A program made the position numbers and the translations under genes. A stretch of DNA of 13,937 bases from Sphingobacteriales bacterium (GTDB lineage Bacteria; Bacteroidota; Bacteroidia; Chitinophagales; Chitinophagaceae). Shown piece after piece: positions 1 to 6,327 of this stretch. The DNA lies in the NCBI GenBank assembly GCA_024640385.1, contig JAHEFC010000057.1:1-13937 (forward strand), read 5' to 3'. A model generated the notes under the pieces. That model was not told the DNA's origin and searched no databases. It worked only from the letters and a program-made list of their open reading frames with translations. The stretch's first letter is position 1; each line of letters opens with the position of its first letter.

Positions 1-1
1 C

Positions 2-85
2 TTTAAACTGGCTTACAATTTTGCCAGTTCTGCAGGTTCTGAAGATAACAGGCTTATGGTATATTACAATAGAAGAAAATACTGA
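2..85 (+). CDS. 3' end of an unidentified protein (partial)
   Basis: An open frame enters from the left edge and ends at a TGA at 83-85, giving 27 residues that end in LMVYYNRRKY. The composition is protein-like and the stop lies only 3 bp before the ATG of the next gene, the usual spacing of translationally coupled genes. That spacing is the main argument that it is a real gene end. No family can be named from so short a tail. A 7-bp inverted repeat (AACTGGC/GCCAGTT, 6-29) lies inside it. Confidence 0.5.
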   Translation, partial: FKLAYNFASSAGSEDNRLMVYYNRRKY

Positions 86-88
86 CTC

Positions 89-613
89 ATGCATGACGAA
101 GTACGAAAATTGATAGAGTTGTTTCAATTTGACCGGATTCCATCGGAAGGAACTTTGTATAAAAGGACATATGCCTGCCAGAAACAATTTGATACTGGAG
201 TGGCGTCGGGCACTGCCATGATAGGCTTGTATAGCAGAATTCCCGAAAGCTCTTCAAAGTTTCACCGGTTGAGCAGGGATGAAACCTGGCATTTTTATAA
301 GGGCGATCCATTCAAATTATACCTTTTATATCAGGATGGTAGTTCGCGTGAGGTGACAATGGGTACTGATATTCTTGCTGGTCAATGTGTTCAGTTTATC
401 GTGCCTGCAGGTGTTTGGCAGGCCGGATCCTTATTGCCGGGCAGTGAATACGCCTTATTCGGATGTACGGTAACGCCCGGTTTTACTGCAGACTGTTTTG
501 AAGCAGCCATCGCAGATGAGCTCATTGAAAAATATCCTAATCAGAAAGATATCATTTTGCAGCATGCGCTAAGCAGCACTGAAACAAGGCTGCCTGATGG
601 ATATGAAGGTTGA
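89..613 (+). CDS. Cupin_5 (DUF985) family protein
   Basis: This 174-residue protein has the usual length of a single-domain Cupin_5/DUF985 protein, a beta-barrel family related to yeast YML079w with no firmly assigned reaction. The family signature is visible: SSKFHRLSRDETWHFYKGDP around residues 55-74, with H59, E65 and H68 as possible metal or ligand residues. A second block, VPAGVWQAGS (105-114), is followed by YALFGCTVTPGF (121-132). There is no signal peptide, so it should be cytosolic. The ATG lies 3 bp after the preceding stop, with only a weak purine stretch upstream, as is normal in Bacteroidota. It is followed 30 bp later by an AHSA1 gene and is probably cotranscribed with it. The family assignment is firm; the ligand is unknown. 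Confidence 0.9.
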   Translation: MHDEVRKLIELFQFDRIPSEGTLYKRTYACQKQFDTGVASGTAMIGLYSRIPESSSKFHRLSRDETWHFYKGDPFKLYLLYQDGSSREVTMGTDILAGQCVQFIVPAGVWQAGSLLPGSEYALFGCTVTPGFTADCFEAAIADELIEKYPNQKDIILQHALSSTETRLPDGYEG

Positions 614-643
614 TTTCAGGAAATTGCAGATCAATGTAGAGTT

Positions 644-1111
644 ATGTTACAGCAATTACAGTCTTCTCAGCCGGATCGGATGATCGTTACTGAAAGAGTT
701 TTCGATGTTCCCCGGGAAATGGTTTTCCGGGCCTGGACGGATCCCGCCCACCTGAAAAACTGGTGGGGCCCAAATGGCTTTACGAATAGTTTTTCTGAAT
801 TCGATCTGAAGCCGGGAGGCTGGTGGAAATTCATTATGCATGGGCCTGATCAAAGGAATTACAAAAATGAATCTGTTTTCATTGATGTGCAGGAGCCTTC
901 TCTATTAGCATTTACTCATATATCCCCGCCACGTTTTCACGTGCTGGCAACATTTGATGAATTGGGTATTAGTTCAACCCGTGTAGTGTTCAGGATGATA
1001 TTTGATACCACCGAAGAAGCTGAGAAACTCCGTTCATTTGTCCAGGAGAAGAATGAGGAGAACATGGACAGGCTGGGGTCAGAATTGAAAAAGATGAAAG
1101 GTAACAGCTGA
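644..1111 (+). CDS. AHSA1/SRPBCC-domain protein
   Basis: This 155-residue protein is a single START-like (SRPBCC) domain of the AHSA1 group, a helix-grip fold with a hydrophobic cavity. The diagnostic opening is present: ITERVFD-like start (here VTERVFDVP, residues 15-23), then VFRAWTDPAHLKNWWGPNGF (27-46) and the DLKPGGWWKF block (54-63). The C-terminal helix (about 124-150) is long and charged. No signal peptide or membrane segment is seen. An alternative start is M13 (ATG at 680); the upstream ATG is kept because nothing argues against it. Proteins of this group are often linked to stress or ArsR-type regulators, but no regulator is next to it here, so its ligand and role are unknown. The gene ends just before a bidirectional terminator. 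Confidence 0.9.
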   Translation: MLQQLQSSQPDRMIVTERVFDVPREMVFRAWTDPAHLKNWWGPNGFTNSFSEFDLKPGGWWKFIMHGPDQRNYKNESVFIDVQEPSLLAFTHISPPRFHVLATFDELGISSTRVVFRMIFDTTEEAEKLRSFVQEKNEENMDRLGSELKKMKGNS

Positions 1112-1126
1112 ATAAGTAAAGAGAAT

Positions 1127-1159
1127 GGGCAGGAGTAAAAATATCCTGCCCTTTTCTTT
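1127..1159. terminator. bidirectional rho-independent terminator
   Basis: A perfect 8-bp stem (GGGCAGGA at 1127-1134 with TCCTGCCC at 1144-1151) has a 9-nt loop and is followed by TTTTCTTT. On the other strand the stem is followed by a matching pyrimidine run (complement of 1118-1125, AAAGAGAA), which also lets the stem extend imperfectly. It sits between the convergent stops at 1111 and 1166, so it can serve both transcripts. Confidence 0.85.
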
Positions 1160-1165
1160 GGTCAT

Positions 1166-1777
1166 TTATTTTGTTTCCGGTGGAAGCGGAGCAGGAACAT
1201 TATTTGAAACTGCGGGGATGGTTCTCAGGTAAGCCCATATGGCCTTGATCTCATCATCAGTCATATATCTGAACATCTCCCATGGCATAGGCGGAAGGAT
1301 CTGGCGTGAATTTGGCAGTCCTTTGTATTTGCCTTCACGCAGCGCGAGGAACAACTGTTCTTCTTTCCAGTTGCCGGTTCCTGTTGGATCAGGTGTAAGA
1401 TTTGCCGCATAAGAGGTTCCCCAGGGGCCTATCCATTCTGTGAGGTCCTGCGAAACCACAAGTCCTTTGCTCTGCATTTCTTTCCTGTTCACATTGATCG
1501 GGGGCATTTTTGCAGGATGACCTGCAAGCATCATAGAGGAGTCCAGTACGGGTCCGTGGTCCGACATCTTTTTAGGTGTGTGGCAATCGTTGCAACCTGA
1601 AATGGTTACAATATGTTTGCCCCATTCTACCTGGTTGTCAAATCCACCATAGAAGGGCTTTGTTTCTGCTACAGGCGTCTCCGCTTCTGCAGCAGCCTCC
1701 GGGGCTTTCTCATTATTACATTGCGAGAATACTAACAGGCATGTAGCCAGCATAATGAGCGTGTGTCTGAATTTCAT
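1166..1777 (-). CDS. monohaem c-type cytochrome lipoprotein
   Basis: From the ATG at 1777 this is a 203-residue exported electron carrier. The N-terminus is a lipoprotein signal: MKFRHTLIML, then a hydrophobic stretch ending FSQC, with C20 as the lipidated cysteine. An Ala/Glu-rich linker follows. One covalent haem site, CNDCH (62-66), is present. The C-terminal half has the NLTPDPTGTGNW block (126-137) and LPPMPWEMF (161-169) ending in a DDEIKAIWAYLRTIP helix; M164 or M172 is the probable distal haem ligand. The frame could be extended to a GTG at 1840, but that would bury the lipoprotein signal and place the start inside an inverted repeat, so the inner ATG is chosen. It lies 110 bp downstream of the response regulator-flavoprotein gene and could accept or deliver electrons in the envelope. 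The physiological partner is not evident. Confidence 0.88.
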   Translation of the reverse strand: MKFRHTLIMLATCLLVFSQCNNEKAPEAAAEAETPVAETKPFYGGFDNQVEWGKHIVTISGCNDCHTPKKMSDHGPVLDSSMMLAGHPAKMPPINVNRKEMQSKGLVVSQDLTEWIGPWGTSYAANLTPDPTGTGNWKEEQLFLALREGKYKGLPNSRQILPPMPWEMFRYMTDDEIKAIWAYLRTIPAVSNNVPAPLPPETK

Positions 1778-1804
1778 TGTAAGTTGTTTGAGGGATGAAT
1801 AATA

Positions 1805-1849
1805 CAGTGAGCGGTGAGCAGGCAGATTACTCATGGGCACCGCTCACTG
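1805..1849. repeat. 12-bp perfect inverted repeat with 21-nt spacer
   Basis: CAGTGAGCGGTG (1805-1816) is exactly complementary to CACCGCTCACTG (1838-1849). The left arm also runs into a tandem heptamer, GTGAGCG then GTGAGCA (1807-1820). It lies between the regulator-flavoprotein gene and the cytochrome gene. In the transcript it would fold into a strong hairpin, but it is not followed by a U-run (TATTATTCATCC comes next on the minus strand), so it is not a classical terminator. It could be an mRNA processing or stability hairpin, or a copy of an intergenic repeat. Confidence 0.75.
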
Positions 1850-1887
1850 CTATTTACGAAATATTTCATAACAATTGAATAATGGCA

Positions 1888-3549
1888 TTACATTTCCTGC
1901 AGGTACTTTCTTACAAATCTTATCGCCATTGATCCTTCTCCAACGGCTGCAGAGATCCCCGTCATAGCGCCAAATCTTACATCTCCTGAAGCAAAAATCC
2001 CGGGTACACTGGTTTCAGACAAAAGCGGATCCCTTTTCAATTTCCAGTTGGTTGAAAAATCTCTTTGTTTCAAAAGGTCTGAACCCGTTAGCACAAATCC
2101 CTTCTCGTCTGTCAAAACCAGGTTGTTCAGCCATTCTGTGCCTGGCCTGGTTCCAATATAAATGAATAGCGCTTTTGCAGGTACGGATTTTTCTTCTCCG
2201 GTAGCTGCATGTCGAAGGGTAATAGTTTCCAATACTGTGGATCCCTGGCAGGCAATCACATCAGTGGACACGATGATCCTGATATTTGGGGTACGCCGGA
2301 TATTCTCTACAAGATAATTGGCTGCTGTCTGGGACAGTGCATCCTTACGAATAACGATATTTACTTCTTTCGCAAACTTGCTCATATAAAGTGCTGCCTG
2401 GCAAGCCGAATTTCCTCCGCCCACAATATAGATGGATTCATTGCGGCATGCATTAGCTTCAACAGATGCCGCGCCGTAATAAACCCCTGCGCCTGCAAAA
2501 TGATCTATGCCTTCAATTTCAAGCTTTTTATATGCAACTCCTGTTGCAATTACTATTGTTTTACTGTGGATCACTGAACCGTCTGTTAATTCAGTGATCT
2601 TATACCCGTCGCGAACCGTAATGGTTTTTACTTCTTTCGGGGTGAGTATTTCTGTACCGAACCTGAGTGTTTGTGTAACTGCTCTGCGCGAAAGTTCTGC
2701 GCCTGAAAGCCCGGATGGAAATCCAAGGTAGTTTTCAATCCGGGCACTACTGCTAGCCTGGCCGCCAGGATTGCTTCTTTCTATTAATAGCGTTTTTAGT
2801 CCTTCACAAGATCCATAAACAGATGCTGCCAGTCCTGCAGGACCTGCACCGATGATCAGTACATCGTACATTTCACGTTCCGCTTTCTGCTGAAGTCCTA
2901 CTTTTGCTGCAAGCTCAGGGAAAGATGGATCTGTGACAAATGAACCGTCTTTCAATATAACTACCGGCAGGTCAGACCTGGTTTTGTTTGAACTGACCAG
3001 GTATTTCTCTGCTTCCGGATCAGATTCAACATCCATCCATATGTAAGGAACCAGGTTGCCAGACAGAAACTCTTTCAGGTGATGAGATTTGGGCGACCAT
3101 TGAAAACCTATGATACGTATGGCTTCATGATCGGGTTTGTACAGGGCCTGCCACTCTGAAAGCAAGTCATTCACCACAGGGAAGAGTTTTTCTTCCGGCG
3201 GATGCCAGGGCTTGAGCAGGTAATAGTCAAGTTTAACTGTATTGATCGCTTTTATAGCCGCTTCAATGTCAGAATAAGCGGTGAGCAGCACTTTCCGGGC
3301 TTCGGGGAATATCTCATTTGCTTTTTCGAGAAATTCTATGCCTTCCATTTCTGGCATACGTTGATCGGAAATGAATAAAGCCACTGCTTCGTTTTTAAGC
3401 TTCAATTCTTTGATCAGTTCAAGCGCCTCCCTGGCAGATTCTGTTGCGGCAACTTTGTATTCTTCCCTGAATTCGTTCCTGATGTCTCTTTGAATGGCTC
3501 TTAGCACCTGGGCATCGTCGTCAATGATAATGATATAAGGGAGTTTCAT
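1888..3549 (-). CDS. response regulator fused to thioredoxin-reductase-like flavoprotein
   Basis: This 553-residue protein has three parts. Residues 4-130 are a receiver domain: acidic D10-D12, phosphoacceptor D62 in ISDQRMPEMEG, T90 and K113 (LLKPW). Residues about 143-222 resemble a glutaredoxin/thioredoxin-like domain, with VPYIWMDVESDPEA and LPVVILKDG matching that fold. The expected WCxxC position reads WSPKSHH, so it has no redox cysteine. Residues 228-553 are a class II pyridine-nucleotide-disulfide reductase fold: FAD site GAGPAG (234-239), PGGQ (261-264), NAD(P)H site GGGNSA (377-382) and the FAD-closing ASGDVR (520-525). The reductase CxxC, normally CATC after GVSY, is GAAS here (359-362). 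Annotation pipelines call such proteins fused response regulator/thioredoxin-disulfide reductase, but classical disulfide reduction is unlikely. It follows its kinase by 20 bp, so the kinase probably phosphorylates D62. There is no signal peptide; it is cytosolic. Substrate unknown. Confidence 0.92.
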   Translation of the reverse strand: MKLPYIIIIDDDAQVLRAIQRDIRNEFREEYKVAATESAREALELIKELKLKNEAVALFISDQRMPEMEGIEFLEKANEIFPEARKVLLTAYSDIEAAIKAINTVKLDYYLLKPWHPPEEKLFPVVNDLLSEWQALYKPDHEAIRIIGFQWSPKSHHLKEFLSGNLVPYIWMDVESDPEAEKYLVSSNKTRSDLPVVILKDGSFVTDPSFPELAAKVGLQQKAEREMYDVLIIGAGPAGLAASVYGSCEGLKTLLIERSNPGGQASSSARIENYLGFPSGLSGAELSRRAVTQTLRFGTEILTPKEVKTITVRDGYKITELTDGSVIHSKTIVIATGVAYKKLEIEGIDHFAGAGVYYGAASVEANACRNESIYIVGGGNSACQAALYMSKFAKEVNIVIRKDALSQTAANYLVENIRRTPNIRIIVSTDVIACQGSTVLETITLRHAATGEEKSVPAKALFIYIGTRPGTEWLNNLVLTDEKGFVLTGSDLLKQRDFSTNWKLKRDPLLSETSVPGIFASGDVRFGAMTGISAAVGEGSMAIRFVRKYLQEM

Positions 3550-3569
3550 GTTACTTTAATGCTGATTGA

Positions 3570-4988
3570 TCAATGTAGATTTTCGTGCTGTACAATAGGC
3601 AGGCAAATGGAAAATTCGGTTCTCCCGGGCTCGGAATTGACTTTTATTTCGCCATTGTGATTTTTTACGATCCGGTTCACGATATCAAGTCCGATCCCTG
3701 TTCCCTCGCCCACTTTTTTGGTGGTGAAGAAAGGCTCGAAAATGCGTGAGATGATGTTGTGAGGTATACCGGGTCCGTTATCGATAATAGAAATATTGAC
3801 ATTTTTTTCATCATGAGTGGTGACTATGGTAATAGTGCCGTTCTTTTCAAGCGCAAATATCGCGTTGTCGATCAGGTTGGTCCATACCTGGTTAAGTTCA
3901 CTCACATAGGCTGGGATTTCCGGTAGATCCGGAGTGAATTCTTTCTTTACTTCAATATTTTTTTCACGTAGTTTGAATCCCAAAAGAGTTAGAGTGTTTT
4001 CAATATCCTTATGCAGGTTGGTTGACTGCAGGTCGTTGGTTCTGTCCATATGGACATGGCTTTTTATTGAACTCACCAGGTTGGATATGCGGCTGGAAGC
4101 GTCTTCCAGGTCTTTGATGATTTTTTTAGAGCTGATAAGGTTTTCCATCCAGGGTATCACTCGTTTGAAGGCGTCTTCATCAAGCCCCGCATGAAGTTCC
4201 ACCAGGTCATCAACACTGAATCCGTGTTCTGCGAAACTCTCCGCCAGTTCCCTGTTCAGGATGCCTTTGTCTTCCAGCCAGTCGCCCAGCTCGTCTTCGA
4301 TCTCCATCCTTTCCAGTGCTGTTCTTTTCTGAGCAGACATGTCATCATCCTTTTTAGACACAAGCAGGTGAATGCTTTCAATATGTTCCGCTGTAAGTCT
4401 GGTTTCCAGTAAGTTCCTGGTCAGGTCATAGTTGCGGCTAAGCCGTTTATTCAATTCATCGGAGATCCCCCGGATGGCTGCGGCCGGATTATTCATTTCA
4501 TGGGCAATGCCTGCTGCGAGATTCCCCAGCGCATTCACTTTTTCATGTTGTAACTGTGTGGTGGCAAATATCCTTGCTCTTTCGGTCATATAACCGATGA
4601 GTTTCTGGATGAAATCAGGATTGAGCTGTTCCAGTGCGGCAAAATGCCGCTTGTGCATCTTAAGGATCTTCAATTCGCCTAACGCATATGAATAACCGGG
4701 GTAGGTCTTCATCCTTGAGTAGGGCATCAGCCCTCCAATTCCGCCCGTGACATGATTGTTTTCAAAAGTAAAATAATAGACCTGCCTGCCGTTGATATAC
4801 ATATAAAATGCAACCTTCCCTTCAAGGGCGATCCACATGACCTCAGCCGGCTCTCCATATTTAGCCAGCAGATCGCCATCACTGTATTCATAGTATTCCG
4901 AATGGTCGATGATCCACTGCAGGTGTTCGTCTGGCAAATCGCTTAGAGCCAGGATATGTTTGAGGTCGTCGGGCTTTATTATTCTCAC
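3570..4988 (-). CDS. soluble histidine kinase with N-terminal cNMP-binding-like domain
   Basis: This 472-residue kinase has no membrane segment, so it senses a cytosolic signal. Residues about 15-115 look like a cyclic-nucleotide-binding/Crp beta-barrel (GDLLAKYGEPAEVMWIALEG at 38-57), but the phosphate-binding cassette is degenerate: where GE...RAAT is expected it has GGIGGLMPYSR and YPGYSYALGE, so cNMP binding is doubtful. The phosphoacceptor is H163 in GIAHEMNNPAAAI. About 130 residues separate it from the helix near 290-312 that resembles the second dimerisation helix, an unusually long gap. The ATPase domain shows the N box (N371, N375), DNGPGI (403-408), FEPFFTTK (417-424) and GEGTGIGL (427-434). 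The start is GTG: a TGA lies in frame two codons upstream and the sequence leads straight into the domain. It is cotranscribed with the downstream regulator-flavoprotein, its evident partner. The signal sensed is unknown. Confidence 0.9.
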   Translation of the reverse strand: MRIIKPDDLKHILALSDLPDEHLQWIIDHSEYYEYSDGDLLAKYGEPAEVMWIALEGKVAFYMYINGRQVYYFTFENNHVTGGIGGLMPYSRMKTYPGYSYALGELKILKMHKRHFAALEQLNPDFIQKLIGYMTERARIFATTQLQHEKVNALGNLAAGIAHEMNNPAAAIRGISDELNKRLSRNYDLTRNLLETRLTAEHIESIHLLVSKKDDDMSAQKRTALERMEIEDELGDWLEDKGILNRELAESFAEHGFSVDDLVELHAGLDEDAFKRVIPWMENLISSKKIIKDLEDASSRISNLVSSIKSHVHMDRTNDLQSTNLHKDIENTLTLLGFKLREKNIEVKKEFTPDLPEIPAYVSELNQVWTNLIDNAIFALEKNGTITIVTTHDEKNVNISIIDNGPGIPHNIISRIFEPFFTTKKVGEGTGIGLDIVNRIVKNHNGEIKVNSEPGRTEFSICLPIVQHENLH

Positions 4989-5147
4989 GATTCAGGAATA
5001 GTTAGGGTATCTGAATATAAGAATAATTCAGTCAAAATTTTACAGAATTTGCCAGCCTTCCGGATCAGAAATCTGGCCGGCGCTGACATATTTTTCAGGC
5101 AGTTAATGACGATGGGTTGGTGTTTAGGACAGACAGACCGCAAGTAT

Positions 5148-6110
5148 CTATTTTATGTATGGATAGTCGTCATAAAATGAATTATTGGTCAGCCTGACTG
5201 CATTACTGCCATCTCCGTTCATTATAAAGATCTCAAAATTAGCGGTGGCTGTTGTTCCGAAATTCCGGGTGCTTGTAAAAACAATCTGATCGCCTTTTCT
5301 TGACCATGAAGGGCGGGCATCGATCCCCGAAAAATTGGTTAACCGGGTTTGGGATGTGCCATCGGAATTCATTACGTAGATCTCAGGGTTTCCATCCCTT
5401 GCACTCATGAATGCTATTTTTGTTCCGTCCGGAGACCAGGCAGGCATTTGATCAAAGGCAGCACTGGTTGTTAGTCTTTTAACATCAGAGCCATCAGCAT
5501 TCATAATAAATATGTCTGTACGCCCGTTTGTTGATCCCATGTCTGATTGAAAGACGATCTTGCTGCCATCGGGAGAGAAGCTCGGCCATTTGTCATCCTG
5601 GGATCTGTTTGTCAACCGGGTGACTGATTCGTCATCGGCATTATAAAGATAGATCTCATGATTGCCGTCCCTGTTACTGGAGAAAATGACATTATTCCCT
5701 TGTCGAGCCCATTCCGGCCATTCTTCATCCTTGCCCGGAGTGTTGGTGATATTGCGTAGGCCATTGCCATTTGCATTCATCACAAAAATATCCCTGTCTC
5801 CGGTTGTCCCGGAACTAAACGCAATATGCTGTTCATTGGCTGACCATGTTGCTCTGCCGTCTGGCACGGTATTGTACGTTAGCCGAACCGGGTTGGAGCC
5901 GTCGATATTCATGGAGTAAATTTCATCATTCCCATCCCTGTTATTGATGAATAAAATTTCACGGTCTTTTTTTGTACTGTTTTCTTTTGTCGCATTTGAG
6001 GTTAGAACCGGGTTGTTCAGATCGGAACTCATTTCTTTCTGGCAACCAAGCAATAAAATGATCGCCATTGAAATGCAAGCTGTTGGTAGCTTAACAGATG
6101 TAATCTTCAT
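5148..6110 (-). CDS. PD40/TolB-like beta-propeller lipoprotein
   Basis: From the ATG at 6110 this is a 320-residue lipoprotein. The signal peptide ends in the lipobox LLGC, with lipidated C23 followed by QKEM. The rest is a six-fold repeat of about 42-50 residues, each containing a strand like IFVMNADGS followed by RLT (for example YSMNIDGSNPVRLTYN, FIMNADGSDVKRLTTS, YVMNSDGTSQTRLTNF) and a WSPDGTKIAF-type strand. This is the PD40 (WD40-like) propeller found in TolB and in DUF5050-like envelope proteins. No TolB N-terminal domain is present, and there is no tol-pal gene nearby, so it is not TolB itself. The propeller likely binds a protein or glycan at the cell surface. The frame can extend two codons to a TTG at 6116; the ATG is preferred. 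Flanking gaps are 211 bp upstream and 159 bp downstream, suggesting a monocistronic gene. Confidence 0.88.
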   Translation of the reverse strand: MKITSVKLPTACISMAIILLLGCQKEMSSDLNNPVLTSNATKENSTKKDREILFINNRDGNDEIYSMNIDGSNPVRLTYNTVPDGRATWSANEQHIAFSSGTTGDRDIFVMNANGNGLRNITNTPGKDEEWPEWARQGNNVIFSSNRDGNHEIYLYNADDESVTRLTNRSQDDKWPSFSPDGSKIVFQSDMGSTNGRTDIFIMNADGSDVKRLTTSAAFDQMPAWSPDGTKIAFMSARDGNPEIYVMNSDGTSQTRLTNFSGIDARPSWSRKGDQIVFTSTRNFGTTATANFEIFIMNGDGSNAVRLTNNSFYDDYPYIK

Positions 6111-6278
6111 AAACAAAAGTTTAAAAGTTAAGAATTGGTTCTGCCAGAGCGGAATATTGCCGGGCTTGAGAAATGAGTGAAATATTGGCGATGGAGCTAA
6201 AAGGGTTACTAACTAGGGTAAAATTATTTTAGCAGCTCTGATCAGTAATAGAAGCAAAATGTAATCTTACAAGAAAGT

Positions 6279-6306
6279 AAAAACAATGATGTAGATCATG
6301 TTTTTT
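6279..6306. terminator. probable AT-rich terminator after the radical SAM gene
   Basis: On the minus strand, an A-run plus CATGAT pairs across a CTAC loop with ATCATTGTTTTT, giving about 11 bp with one bulged base. The 3' side is the T-run, so the fold has the form of an A-tract/T-tract terminator usable in both directions. It begins about 21 bp after the stop of the radical SAM gene. The stem is weak in GC, which limits confidence. Confidence 0.5.
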
Positions 6307-6327
6307 CAATAATGACTTATATATGTT

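Noticed and set aside
6..29. 7-bp inverted repeat AACTGGC/GCCAGTT as a terminator
   Set aside because: It lies within the open frame ending at 85 and has no T-run after it; probably chance.
1778..1840. Upstream GTG start adding 21 residues to the cytochrome
   Set aside because: It would place the lipoprotein signal peptide inside the protein and the start inside the inverted repeat.
5033..5040. AAATTTTG on the minus strand as a -7 promoter box for the kinase gene
   Set aside because: First base differs from TAnnTTTG and no TTG-like -33 element lies at the right distance.
5051..5080. Imperfect hairpins (GCCAG/CTGGC and CCGG-CAGA/TCTG-CCGG) as a terminator for the propeller gene
   Set aside because: Two competing short stems with internal mismatches and no T-run on the minus strand. 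The 159-bp gap otherwise shows nothing clear.
5148..6110. Propeller lipoprotein as TolB
   Set aside because: Lipid anchor, no TolB N-terminal domain and no tolQRA/pal context.
6255..6286. TTG-N20-TACATTTTG on the minus strand as promoter of the propeller gene
   Set aside because: The -7 element has one extra base and the -33 part overlaps the proposed terminator stem; too weak to list, though it lies in a sensible position.
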